From positions 1 through 29,462 of IMG/VR virus record IMGVR_UViG_3300010375_000043: a stretch of DNA of 29,462 nt. The stretch is one strand, 5' to 3'. The notes under the pieces were generated by a model. The model made no database searches. It saw nothing but the letters and a program-made list of their open reading frames with translations, and was not told where the DNA came from. Of this stretch, positions 7,482 to 15,502 are shown one piece after another. Source of the stretch: a virus. Within the stretch, counting starts at the first letter, position 1. Every line of letters starts with the position of its first letter. The position numbers were made by a program, and so were the translations under genes.

Positions 7482-10427
7482 TCAGCTCCGGGTGGCTGCT
7501 GCGTTCTTCGTCACACCAGAGGCGTAGCGCGCCGCCACCGCGCCACCACCGCGTCGCAGGAAGCCCTCGAAGGAGCGTGAGTCCATGGTGCTGATGTTCC
7601 AGTGGTGGTGATGGACCGTCGAACCGCTGCCGTTAGCAGCCGAGGCGCCCTGCGCCGATGCCGCGCCGCTACGCACGAAATCGGCGATATGCGCAGGCAA
7701 CACCATCTCGTCCTTGTGGATCTGCGCGATCTGGTCGGCCGGCACCTGTCCCCAGCCACCAGCAGCAGAGGCCATGGGCGCATAGCTGAGCGCGGCGGCC
7801 ATCATCTCCGCACCGAAGGCCGGTGCGCCCATATCGATCGGCCACGGCGCGCCAGCAAAGGAGGCCGTTCCTTGCGCGGCCGCGACGCCAGCGGCTCGCG
7901 TCACGGATTGCACATTGGTCGTGGCCTCGGCCACCGAATTGGCAATGCGCTGGGACTGCTCTGCCGCGGCGAGAGAGGTCTGGGTCTGGATGCCGATATG
8001 CAGCTTCTCTGCCTCGGCAAGCACCCAGCGCTCCAGCGGCTTCTCGATCGCTACACTGATCATCGTGGAACCGATCGATTCAGCGATATTCAGCACGCCG
8101 CCCTTGAGGGTCTGCCCCTGAAAGAGCATGCCGCGCACCGCGCCGGTGAACGAGCTGGACATCTGGCGCGCGGTGGTCTCCCACTCCCGCTTCGCGTTGT
8201 CGTGGTACTCCTTGTCGCTCTTGGCCAGGTCGCGGTTTGCCTCTTCCTTGGCCTTGAGGATCGCCGCGTCGTCCTTGGCCTGTGCCAGCGCATCCGACGC
8301 GTCCAGCGCCCGCTTCGCCTGCAGATACTGCAGATCGATGGCCAGCTTCTGGGTGATCAGGTTCCGCTCGAGGGTGAGTAGCTGCTGGGCGGTGATCTGC
8401 CCTTCGCGGTACTGCTCCTCGGCCGCGCGGCGCTGCTCCGCGATCTCGCTGGTCTGCTCCGTGCGCTTGTCGGCCAGTTGCTGCACGTTGATCTCGCGCA
8501 GCCGGTTGTTGAACTCCCTGGTGTCCGTTTCCTTCTGGCGCAGCGCGGCGGTGTAGTGGGAGGAATCCTCGCCGTATAGCGCCTTGGCACGGTCGACGAT
8601 CTGCTGGTCGAGCTGCAGGCGGTCCTGGCTGTACTGCTGGGTCTGCGCGCGCTTCTGGGCGAGTTGATTCATCTCGCCCGATGCCTCCTCCTTGGCCTCC
8701 TTCGCCGCGGCACGCTCCGCCGCGCGTTCCGCAGCCGCGGCCTGGCGCTGCGAGCGCGTGGTGGTGTCGATGTCCTGGTACTTCTTGTCGATCTCCGCCA
8801 GCAGGCCCACCATGCGCTCACCACCAACCACCGCGCCGCTCATCGGGTCGAACTCGATGCCCTGGACGCGCTGGTCATCAGGGTTGGCCTTGTGGATGGC
8901 GGCCAGCTCGTTCTCCAGTTCGATGGTCTTCTGGAGGCGAAGCTGCTGCCGATCGAGGCCGCCGAAGTCGGAGTCGTACTTGCGTGCGGCGTCCTTGCCT
9001 TCCTGCTGAGTGCGCTGGCGTTCGGCTTCCGCCTGGGCTTGAGCGTTCTCTCCCTGCATCTCCTGACGAAGCTGGTTCAGGCGCGCGCGAAGTTCTTCGG
9101 ACTTGTCGATGGCGACCTGCATCATTGTTCCAGGGCCGCCCTTGCTGCCCATGGCCTGAGCGTTCGCGATCTGGTCCTGGTACGCCGTGTATTCCTTGAG
9201 GACGTCGTCGTACTGGCTCTGCAGTGTGGACTTGCGACCGATGCCGCTGATCGCATCCCACATGAACGAGGCGTCTTCACGGACGGTCTTCATGAGGCGA
9301 TCAAGCGAGCCGAGATTGTCCTCCACCTGCGCCGCGCGCTCGTGCATGGTGTCGGCGTAGAGCTTCATCGCCTCCGCGGCGGCGCCTTGCGCATCGCCCT
9401 GCTTCTCAAGCTGCTCGATCTCATCCAGCTGCGTCAGGGTGAGGAAGTGGTACTGCTCATCGAGCTGCTGGACCGCCTTGACTGGGTTCTCCTGCAGCTT
9501 GACGATGGCCTCGACGCACTTGTCCATGCTCTGGCCGGTGACCGTGGCCATGTCCGCCGCCATCTGCCCGGCCTGCTGCAACTGGTCGCCGGAAAAGCGG
9601 CCTGATTCGGCGAAGCGCATCAGCGCCTCGCGCGACTGGCCAGAGGTCACCTCCAGCGTGACCAGCGATGCTGCCATGCCGTCGAACTGGCCCTGGGTCA
9701 CACCTAGGAAGCCGCCCGTGGCGATCACGGTCTTGTTGAACTGCGCGCTTTCCTGCTCGCCGTCGTATATCGCCTTGCCGAAGCCGTAGACCAGCGCGCC
9801 AGCACCAATGGCGGCCAGGCCGGTGGCGCTGAAGGCGTACTGCAGGAGATCCATCCGGTTGGCGAGGGTGATCGTGGAGCCTTCCAGGCGGGTCCAGTTG
9901 CCGCGGGCGGCCTCGCCAGCCAGGACGCCAAGCTCGCGCGCGACGGCGCCGCTCATGACGCCAAGTCGCCCTGTGGCGGCCGTCTGCTCATTGGTGGCGA
10001 CCGTGGCCGCTTCCGCCGCCGTGGCGGCGGCCGCTTCGGCACCCATGAATTCCGACATCTGGATCATCTGCGCGTTCTGCGCGGCAACCGTCTCGGCGAC
10101 GGACCGGGCGGCGCGCCCATTGGCCGCAGCGAAGGCCTCGGTGGCCGCGGCGGATTCGGATGAGGCGCGCGCGGTGGCCGTCATGGCCTCCTGCTGCCGG
10201 CCGCTCTCCTGGACCATGGCGCGGATGCGTGCGGACGCCTCCTCCGCGCTCTCGCCGATGGCCTTCGCCGCGGCGGACATGCCGTCGCCCGCCTTGGTGA
10301 CGGCGTCCTGCATGGCCGCCGAGTCGGTCTTGACCTTCTCGGCGCTGGCATCCATGCCGCTGTCCAGCTCGCCATGGTCGGCAGTGAGCTTGACGCGGAT
10401 TTCGTTCTCGGAACTGGGTCCGGACAT
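7482..10427 (-). CDS. Tail length tape measure protein
   Basis: This 981-residue protein is rich in Ala, Gln and Glu, with long coiled-coil stretches (about residues 10-180 and 380-780) and a hydrophobic segment near residues 195-215. That is the usual build of a siphophage tape measure. The C-terminal region has His-rich H-H-H-H-W. By the rule of about 0.15 nm per residue, a tail near 150 nm is predicted. The start has GGAG upstream and lies 3 bp after the frameshift-extension gene of the tail chaperone. The protein acts inside the tail tube and leaves with the DNA. Confidence 0.95.
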   Translation of the reverse strand: MSGPSSENEIRVKLTADHGELDSGMDASAEKVKTDSAAMQDAVTKAGDGMSAAAKAIGESAEEASARIRAMVQESGRQQEAMTATARASSESAAATEAFAAANGRAARSVAETVAAQNAQMIQMSEFMGAEAAAATAAEAATVATNEQTAATGRLGVMSGAVARELGVLAGEAARGNWTRLEGSTITLANRMDLLQYAFSATGLAAIGAGALVYGFGKAIYDGEQESAQFNKTVIATGGFLGVTQGQFDGMAASLVTLEVTSGQSREALMRFAESGRFSGDQLQQAGQMAADMATVTGQSMDKCVEAIVKLQENPVKAVQQLDEQYHFLTLTQLDEIEQLEKQGDAQGAAAEAMKLYADTMHERAAQVEDNLGSLDRLMKTVREDASFMWDAISGIGRKSTLQSQYDDVLKEYTAYQDQIANAQAMGSKGGPGTMMQVAIDKSEELRARLNQLRQEMQGENAQAQAEAERQRTQQEGKDAARKYDSDFGGLDRQQLRLQKTIELENELAAIHKANPDDQRVQGIEFDPMSGAVVGGERMVGLLAEIDKKYQDIDTTTRSQRQAAAAERAAERAAAKEAKEEASGEMNQLAQKRAQTQQYSQDRLQLDQQIVDRAKALYGEDSSHYTAALRQKETDTREFNNRLREINVQQLADKRTEQTSEIAEQRRAAEEQYREGQITAQQLLTLERNLITQKLAIDLQYLQAKRALDASDALAQAKDDAAILKAKEEANRDLAKSDKEYHDNAKREWETTARQMSSSFTGAVRGMLFQGQTLKGGVLNIAESIGSTMISVAIEKPLERWVLAEAEKLHIGIQTQTSLAAAEQSQRIANSVAEATTNVQSVTRAAGVAAAQGTASFAGAPWPIDMGAPAFGAEMMAAALSYAPMASAAGGWGQVPADQIAQIHKDEMVLPAHIADFVRSGAASAQGASAANGSGSTVHHHHWNISTMDSRSFEGFLRRGGGAVAARYASGVTKNAAATRS

Positions 10428-10430
10428 GGC

Positions 10431-10673
10431 TCACTCCGGCGGCGGCGCGCCGATCAGTTGGGTCAGTTCGGCGATCGCATCGCCGCCATGGGAATCACCG
10501 GCAGTGCCGGCGTCGCCGCGGAGCTGCGGCGCGAGCTTGGATAGGACCGCCAGGCTGACGATGGCTGGCGGCCAGTCCTTCCAGAAGGTGCAGAGGTTTC
10601 GGTAGTCCAGCCACGTCATGCCGTCCCACACTTCGCGGAACGGATGCCCCGTCATGGCCACGATCTCGGCCAC
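10431..10673 (-). CDS. Tail assembly chaperone, T-like frameshift extension
   Basis: As a free ORF it begins at GTG (VAEIVAMTGHP) and gives 80 residues. The same frame is open and protein-like further upstream to about 10718, in the -1 frame relative to the preceding gene, and joins that gene at the GGGGGAA run at 10715-10721. It is therefore probably made as the C-terminal part of a G-T fusion rather than alone. In lambda the fusion recruits the tube protein to the tape measure. The aromatic middle (W-L-D-Y-R-N-L-C-T-F-W) fits a helical chaperone extension. Confidence 0.8.
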   Translation of the reverse strand: MAEIVAMTGHPFREVWDGMTWLDYRNLCTFWKDWPPAIVSLAVLSKLAPQLRGDAGTAGDSHGGDAIAELTQLIGAPPPE

Positions 10674-10687
10674 AACCTCGCCGATGT

Positions 10688-11026
10688 CTAGGTCGACGAA
10701 GTTGCGGCCGTCGCTTCCCCCTGCTCGCCTTCCTTCGCCAGGAAGCCGTTGCGGGCAAAGACCGCCACGATGAGGTCGGGGAAATTGACCGTATCGAGGT
10801 TGTCGATCAGGAAATCCGAATCGACCGCCTCTCCGGCACGCGCGAAAGAAGCGACGCCGACCTTCACGGCCGCGGCGCGCACCTCGGCATTGGCGAAGTT
10901 CGTGCCGGCGCTGGACATCAGCAAGTCGACCTCGGGTTTCAGGTCGTCCAGCTGACGGAAAGAAAGGGCCGCGAGCTTGAACTCGCGGCCACCCAGGGAG
11001 AACGGCTTGCGGCTGATGGTTGCCAT
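10688..11026 (-). CDS. Tail assembly chaperone, G-like
   Basis: A 112-residue acidic, mostly helical protein between the tail tube and tape-measure genes, the invariant place of the siphophage G/GT chaperones. It starts MATISRKPFSLGG and has the L-x-F-R-Q-L-D-D-L segment near residues 21-29 that is common in such proteins. Shortly before its stop the mRNA holds GGGGGAA, where a -1 slip would continue into the next frame. It is needed for tail assembly and is not expected in the virion. Confidence 0.85.
   Translation of the reverse strand: MATISRKPFSLGGREFKLAALSFRQLDDLKPEVDLLMSSAGTNFANAEVRAAAVKVGVASFARAGEAVDSDFLIDNLDTVNFPDLIVAVFARNGFLAKEGEQGEATAATSST
10715..10721 (-). promoter_or_regulatory. 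Probable -1 ribosomal frameshift site (GGGGGAA)
   Basis: In the zero frame the codons are CAG GGG GAA GCG. A one-base backward slip lets GGG re-pair perfectly, and GAA would re-pair as GGA. After the slip the frame reads G-S-D-G-R-N-F-V-D-L-D-I-G-E into the downstream ORF without a stop. The slip is less ideal than lambda GGGAAAG, so efficiency is uncertain. Confidence 0.6.
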
Positions 11027-11031
11027 GGCGA

Positions 11032-11784
11032 TCAGGACGCCTTGTCGTTGGTCGACCAGTCCATCACGCGGCCGGCGACATCGGCGAACGCCATGAACTC
11101 GAAGTTCGGGATGGCGAAGTCGTTCTGCTTCGTCGCCAGCGAGAGCTTCGTGCCGGTGCAGGCGTAGAGCTTAATGCCCGGCAGCGTGGCGCCGCTGGCG
11201 GTATAACCGCCAGCCAGCAGCAGTGAGAAGATCGGTGCCTGGCCGACAAGCTGCTGCGACAAGCTGAGCTTCTGGCCGCTCGCGGAGACCGTATAGGCGT
11301 AGGAGATGAGCACCTGCGCGTTGGCATCGGCCGCCGCAAACGTGAAGACGCCGGCGGCCACGCTGTACTGCCCCGCAGCCGGTGCCGAGGCTACCTTGAT
11401 GAACGGCTGGCCGGTGGTGGCGTTGAGCACCTCCCACTCGTCGACGAACGTGGCGCTATTCGCCACCGTCACGGTGTAGGTGCTCGCACCCGGCACGGTG
11501 CCCGCCTCGCGCACGGACACGGCAGTCTCGCCCTGTGACAGCGTGCCGTTGAAGAAGATGTCGTTGAACAGGCGGGCCTGGATGTTGGCCGAGGCGGCCT
11601 TGCCGGTGATCTTGCAGTTGCCCTGGCCGACGGCCACCGCGAAGTTGTACTGGCCGTACAGCTCCTTGGTGGTCCACGACAGGTCGATGGACACGTTCTG
11701 CAGGGTTCCGAACGCCTGCGGCGTGGCGTTGGCGGCACTGCCCTTCGCCATCAGGGTGCCGGTGTGATAGATGAGCTGAGACAT
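11032..11784 (-). CDS. Major tail tube protein
   Basis: A 250-residue beta-rich protein starting MSQLIYHTGT, with AAGGAG upstream; an in-frame ATG 12 codons earlier lacks such a site. It has the tail-tube pattern: an N-terminal strand region, T-x-G repeats, and near residues 150-180 the G-Q-Y-S-V-A-A-G-V-F-T-F segment followed by an I-S-Y-A-Y strand that is frequent in siphophage tube proteins. It polymerises into the hollow tail. The place between a small unknown gene and the chaperone genes agrees. Confidence 0.9.
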   Translation of the reverse strand: MSQLIYHTGTLMAKGSAANATPQAFGTLQNVSIDLSWTTKELYGQYNFAVAVGQGNCKITGKAASANIQARLFNDIFFNGTLSQGETAVSVREAGTVPGASTYTVTVANSATFVDEWEVLNATTGQPFIKVASAPAAGQYSVAAGVFTFAAADANAQVLISYAYTVSASGQKLSLSQQLVGQAPIFSLLLAGGYTASGATLPGIKLYACTGTKLSLATKQNDFAIPNFEFMAFADVAGRVMDWSTNDKAS

Positions 11785-11791
11785 GACGTGG

Positions 11792-12055
11792 TTACTCCTT
11801 GGTGGCAGGCGCCACGGCATCGACCGCGCTCTTCACGAGAGCGGTCTTGTCGTCGGCGGAAAGGGGTGCGCGGCCGGCGACCGCGCAGGCATGGAAGTGG
11901 CGCTCGTACCAGCCATCGATCGCCGCGACAACGCGCTCTTCAATGGACATGGCCGCCTTCTCGGCGCGAGCGAGAAAGCCCGGCTCCGCGGGCTTGATGG
12001 TGTTCTCGGGCAACACATCGCCATCCGCCTTCGCGGATGCTTTCTCGGTGCTCAT
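11792..12055 (-). CDS. Small hypothetical protein between tail terminator and tube
   Basis: An 87-residue protein (MSTEKASAKADGD...), 16 bp after the tail terminator gene, with GAGGA well placed upstream. The first 30 residues are low in complexity and charged; residues 30-65 look helical with H-F-H-A-C. I do not recognise a family. The position suggests a tail or neck accessory protein, but no function can be assigned. Confidence 0.75.
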   Translation of the reverse strand: MSTEKASAKADGDVLPENTIKPAEPGFLARAEKAAMSIEERVVAAIDGWYERHFHACAVAGRAPLSADDKTALVKSAVDAVAPATKE

Positions 12056-12071
12056 GGGTGATTCCTCGGGA

Positions 12072-12515
12072 TTAGGCGACTTTCAGCAGGAGCGGAATCT
12101 TCGCGAAGGCGCGGTCGCCAAGAACGCCCTCCGCATACTGGATCGGGCCATCCAGCTGCACGCTGGTGACCAGGCCGCCAAGAGTCTGGCCGCCCGTCGG
12201 CGCGGCACTGAATGCTGGCGGCAGGCCAAGGGATGCGCACAGCGCATCCACGAGCGGGTTCAACTGAGAGCTGTGCGGCGCGGTATCGTCGCCGCTCTGG
12301 ACGTACACCCACCACTCCACGCGCCAGCTCCCCACCGGCGGCAGATTTCCGGCGGTCTGCGACCACTGCTCCTCGACTTGGTACTGGTAGAAGGCCGGGA
12401 AAGAGGCAGCATCCAGCTCTTCGATATGCTTCAGGCGGCGACCGGACGTCACGAAGCCGGCCGCGACCAGCCCGCGCGCGAATAGCGCCTGATAGATCTG
12501 CTCGCGCGGACTCAT
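12072..12515 (-). CDS. Tail terminator protein (gpU-like)
   Basis: A 147-residue protein that follows the HK97 gp10-like gene with a 4-bp ATGA overlap. The opening M-S-P-R-E-Q-I-Y-Q-A-L-F-A-R and the middle W-R-V-E-W-W-V-Y-V pattern are usual for siphophage tail terminators, which cap the growing tube and join it to the neck. The gene order connector, gp10-like, this gene, tube supports the call. No enzyme motif is present. Confidence 0.85.
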   Translation of the reverse strand: MSPREQIYQALFARGLVAAGFVTSGRRLKHIEELDAASFPAFYQYQVEEQWSQTAGNLPPVGSWRVEWWVYVQSGDDTAPHSSQLNPLVDALCASLGLPPAFSAAPTGGQTLGGLVTSVQLDGPIQYAEGVLGDRAFAKIPLLLKVA

Positions 12516-13000
12516 CGCTGCGCCTCGGACAGCAGTTCCTGCATCGACTTGCGGATGCGCTCCACCTCGAACTCACGCTTGTCCTGCAGCGAGCTACGCA
12601 GGAAGGATCGCTCCGGCAGGTTGATGTAGGAGCTGTGCTGGTTGACCAAAACCTCCCGCGGGTTCTTCATCGGCTTGCCCCAGGCCATCGTCTGCATGCG
12701 GTGGTGCACCGTGACGACGACGTTGCGCTGGATGCCGTACTCGTGCGCGGCGGCATACTGCACGCCAGTACCCACGCTCGCGCTGACGCTGGAGGTGTCG
12801 GTCTCGACGCGGCTGTTGATCGAGTTGCGCAGCCGGCCGGTCCGACGATTCAGCACCTGGCCCGACAGCTTCTGCGTCATGACGTGCTGCTGGACGTCGA
12901 AACCGACCTTGCCCATGGTGTCGATCAGGCGCTGCCGTACGCCATCGCGCACGGCGACCATCATCCGTACGACCGCGTCCTGGCCGGTGACGGTGTTCAC
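12512..13000 (-). CDS. Tail completion / neck protein, HK97 gp10-like
   Basis: A 162-residue protein with N-R-R-T-G-R-L-R-N-S-I near residues 51-61 and Y-A-A-A-H-E-Y-G-I near 82-90. These two segments are the hallmark of HK97 gp10-like proteins (compare the T-G-x-L-R-x-S and A-x-x-x-E-x-G patterns). The family acts at the head-tail junction. Its ATG overlaps the connector stop as ATGA, and its end overlaps the tail-terminator start. Confidence 0.9.
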   Translation of the reverse strand: MNTVTGQDAVVRMMVAVRDGVRQRLIDTMGKVGFDVQQHVMTQKLSGQVLNRRTGRLRNSINSRVETDTSSVSASVGTGVQYAAAHEYGIQRNVVVTVHHRMQTMAWGKPMKNPREVLVNQHSSYINLPERSFLRSSLQDKREFEVERIRKSMQELLSEAQR

Positions 13001-13551
13001 GCCATGTACCTGCGCGCGTAGTTGCTCAGCGTCGACGCCGCCGACTTCGGCAGGTCGAGCTGGTTGAAGGTAACCGACTCTCCATTGATCGCCTTGCCGG
13101 AGATGTGGATGTCGGTGCGGCGCTTGTACTTGGCGGCCACGATCTCCACGCAGGCCTGCGACAGGTCGGCCGGGATGCTGGCATAACCGGCGGTGTACTG
13201 GATCGCCACGTTCTGCACGCCGAAGCTGAACCGGTGGCCGCGGAGGTACAGCATGTTCGTGTCGAAGAGATAGCCGGAAGCCTGTGCCGAGGTCGCCAGC
13301 GGGATCGGTACGCCATCCACGCTGACCGATGCGACGGCGCTGACCGGGTACTGCCAGAACGCGATGCGATCGCTCCCGGTTCCGTTGCGCACTTCCTGGT
13401 ACGCCTCCGACAGCAGATTGCGATTGATCTGGTTCAGCACGAACGCCGAGGCATTGGTGATGAGCGTCTGCAGCAGCGCGTCCTTGTCGGAATTGGTGAT
13501 GTCCAGGAACGCCTTCACATCAGCGACCTGGCACAGGTCTCCGGCGGCCAT
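12997..13551 (-). CDS. Head-tail connector protein, gp6/gp15-like
   Basis: A 184-residue protein. The start M-A-A-G-D-L-C-Q-V-A-D-V-K-A-F-L with an early helix pair, then F-V-L-N-Q-I-N-R, and the later Y-T-A-G-Y-A-S-I-P-A-D-L motif near residues 118-129 are characteristic of HK97 gp6-like adaptor proteins. The family forms a ring beneath the portal. It lies between the capsid genes and the gp10-like gene, in the normal order. Confidence 0.9.
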   Translation of the reverse strand: MAAGDLCQVADVKAFLDITNSDKDALLQTLITNASAFVLNQINRNLLSEAYQEVRNGTGSDRIAFWQYPVSAVASVSVDGVPIPLATSAQASGYLFDTNMLYLRGHRFSFGVQNVAIQYTAGYASIPADLSQACVEIVAAKYKRRTDIHISGKAINGESVTFNQLDLPKSAASTLSNYARRYMA

Positions 13552-13554
13552 GGG

Positions 13555-13845
13555 TTATTCGCCCTTGGCCTTCAGCGGGCTCGTGCTGAGCCCATGCGAC
13601 TGCAGCGCCGGCACGGCGTCGTGAGGCACCAGCACGGAGCCATCCTTGGCCACCTTGTAGGTGGCGCCATCGGCGGTGCAGCTGGTCATGCCCGCAGGGG
13701 CATACAGCTTGGCCAGCGACTGTTCCACCTTGGCGGTGCTGGTGACGCTTTCCGCCTCGACCGGCGGCGCCGGGTCGATCGGCGGCGCGGGAGTGGGCGC
13801 CGGATCCTGTTCCGGGTTCGGATTGGTCTTCTTGTTCTCGTCCAT
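13555..13845 (-). CDS. Small Pro-rich protein following the capsid gene
   Basis: A 96-residue protein whose first 35 residues are very rich in Pro, Asn and Asp (D-P-A-P-T-P-A-P-P-I-D-P) and probably disordered. The C-terminal part, with A-T-Y-K-V-A-K-D-G-S-V-L-V-P, looks like a small folded domain. AAGGA precedes the start at 13845. The position after the major capsid gene suggests a capsid accessory or head-completion protein, but I do not recognise the family and assign no function. Confidence 0.75.
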   Translation of the reverse strand: MDENKKTNPNPEQDPAPTPAPPIDPAPPVEAESVTSTAKVEQSLAKLYAPAGMTSCTADGATYKVAKDGSVLVPHDAVPALQSHGLSTSPLKAKGE

Positions 13846-13882
13846 ATCGGTGTCCTTGATGAATGCGTGTGGATACGGCAGA

Positions 13883-13904
13883 GCCGACGCCTTGCGGCGC
13901 CGGC
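13883..13904 (-). other. Stable RNA hairpin after the capsid gene
   Basis: In the 77-bp gap after the capsid stop, the minus-strand RNA can form a 9-bp stem (one G-U pair) closed by a GCAA tetraloop of the GNRA type. No U run follows, so it is not a typical terminator. It could protect the 3' end of a capsid mRNA against decay or mark a processing point. Confidence 0.5.
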
Positions 13905-13922
13905 CGGTTACCGTGCAGTGGA

Positions 13923-15404
13923 TCAGCCTTTCGCGATGTTCGTGATGAGGCCGAACGCGAAGGGTGCATAGACCGCGAGGACTTCCTCGGCATAGACGCC
14001 GTGCTCGTACTGGCGGGTGCGCAGAGGCCACTCCAGTTCGTAGTAGTCCTGGCGGGTGTGGACTTCCGCGACATTCGGCACGTTGTTGGACTGGTACTGC
14101 AGCGGCAGGTCTTCGCAGTAGCCCATGATCGTGCCCGGCGGCACATCCGGGTGCAGCATCACCGGGATCTTGTAGCCACCGTTCATGGCGAACGGGTTGT
14201 AGTAGAACTCCACCACACCGTTGGCGACGATGGCGTACGGGTTCTTGCCGTCGGTGTTGACGCGCAGCAGCGGGCCCGAGGAGCTATTGAGCACCTTGTT
14301 GGTGATGCTCTGCTGCTCCTGGCTGTTCACGTACAGCACGGTCGGGCTGACGCGATAGTTGTCCCACATCGCCTTCAGCATATCGTCGATCTCGTTGACG
14401 CTGCCGCGGCTGGATGCGGTGAGCGGCGAGCCGGTTCCGGCGGTGCCGGTGGCCAACACCTTCACGTACGCGGTGTTGGCCGGGTTCAGCGCCGTGGTCA
14501 GCAGGCCGTCGAACGCGTAGTTCTGGTTGCGGCTGCAGTCGGCGGTGATTGCGGTGGCCGCCTGCGTGCCACTGGCGAGCGGCGCGCTGATCGCCAGACT
14601 GTTGATGCTGGTGATGGCCTGCAGCACCTCGTTGCCGGCGGTGCCGACATACCAGGCATAGCCCAGCGCGCCGGTCACGGGCGCCACGCTCGCGAACAGC
14701 GTCTGGCCCAGCGTCACCGCCTGAGTGGCGTTGGTCGACTTGTTCGAACTGCCGCCGTTGAGGTTGAAGGTCTGGCCATCCGCGCCGGTGACCGTCTTCG
14801 AGGTCGCGACGCCGTTGACGACGCTGGAGTTGATGTAGCCCTCGAAGGTCAGCGCCACCACGATCACGCTGTACGTGGCCGCCGGCAGGGTCGCGCCGGA
14901 GCCCGACGCCGACAGCGTTGGCGTGCCAGGGGTGCCCAGCGCCAGCGATGCATTGCCGCCCAGAAGCGCGCGCTCTTCCTTGGTGAACATCTTCTGCAGG
15001 AGGCGCATGGTCATGGTGCTGCGCACATCCTCGAAGCCCTGCGCGGCGTTGCGCGCCTCGAAGCTGAGCTGGTCTTCCTCGCCGATCGTGACGTAGGAAG
15101 CCGCCTTGTTCGAGGTGTTGTACGACATGCGCGCGGCGCGCTGACCTTCCGGCACCCACGGGCCAGCCTCGAAAGCGGAGCCGATGATGGCGTTCACCTG
15201 GCGCCAATTGGTGGCGGTGCCGCCGCGGCCCGGCACGCGGGGCAGTTTGTTGCGGATCGGGGTGATGACGGGATACAGGTTCTTCGCGGGAGCCTGCAGG
15301 TCATACGCGACCAGGCCGGTCGCGGTGGAGATGCTCTTGGACAGCTCGTTGGGCTCCTGATAGCCCTTCTTGAGCAGGTCCAGCGTCTGGCTGGTCGGGT
15401 TCAT
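13923..15404 (-). CDS. Major capsid protein (HK97 fold) with inserted domain
   Basis: A 493-residue protein with a GGAG site before its ATG. The N-terminal region (residues 1-150) and the C-terminal region (about 295-493) are capsid-like: an N-terminal T-G-L-V-A-Y-D-L-Q-A-P segment, then E-E-D-Q-L-S-F-E-A, and a C-terminal Y-Y-E-L-E-W-P-L-R-T-R-Q-Y segment. Between them, residues about 157-293 are Gly/Ser/Thr/Ala-rich and beta-like, opening T-P-G-T-P-T-L-S-A-S-G and with a Y-S-V-I-V-V-A-L-T-F-E-G strand pair, as in Ig-like or fibronectin-like insertions. The protein builds the icosahedral head. It is preceded by two hairpins and followed by a third. Confidence 0.92.
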   Translation of the reverse strand: MNPTSQTLDLLKKGYQEPNELSKSISTATGLVAYDLQAPAKNLYPVITPIRNKLPRVPGRGGTATNWRQVNAIIGSAFEAGPWVPEGQRAARMSYNTSNKAASYVTIGEEDQLSFEARNAAQGFEDVRSTMTMRLLQKMFTKEERALLGGNASLALGTPGTPTLSASGSGATLPAATYSVIVVALTFEGYINSSVVNGVATSKTVTGADGQTFNLNGGSSNKSTNATQAVTLGQTLFASVAPVTGALGYAWYVGTAGNEVLQAITSINSLAISAPLASGTQAATAITADCSRNQNYAFDGLLTTALNPANTAYVKVLATGTAGTGSPLTASSRGSVNEIDDMLKAMWDNYRVSPTVLYVNSQEQQSITNKVLNSSSGPLLRVNTDGKNPYAIVANGVVEFYYNPFAMNGGYKIPVMLHPDVPPGTIMGYCEDLPLQYQSNNVPNVAEVHTRQDYYELEWPLRTRQYEHGVYAEEVLAVYAPFAFGLITNIAKG

Positions 15405-15424
15405 CGCGGTTACTCCATGAAGAA

Positions 15425-15442
15425 GGGCCGCGATAGCGGCCC
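15425..15442 (-). other. Perfect 7-bp hairpin upstream of the capsid gene
   Basis: The arms GGGCCGC and GCGGCCC flank a 4-nt loop. The hairpin lies 21 bp before the capsid ATG and just upstream of its ribosome-binding site. In the minus-strand RNA it is followed by TTCTTC, so it is at best a weak terminator. It may instead stabilise the 5' end of a processed capsid mRNA. Confidence 0.55.
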
Positions 15443-15455
15443 GTGGGTGGAATCG

Positions 15456-15477
15456 AAAAGGCCGCCCGGAGGCGGCC
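15456..15477 (-). terminator. Rho-independent terminator between protease and capsid genes
   Basis: A 7-bp perfect GC stem (GGCCGCC/GGCGGCC) with a 4-nt loop is followed by TTTT in the minus-strand RNA. It lies 26 bp after the protease-scaffold stop and 52 bp before the capsid start. As capsid must be made in excess, this element probably acts as an attenuator that a Q-type antiterminated polymerase reads through, or as an mRNA end. Confidence 0.65.
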
Positions 15478-15502
15478 CGTGGTCAGTGCTGTGCCTGATG
15501 GC

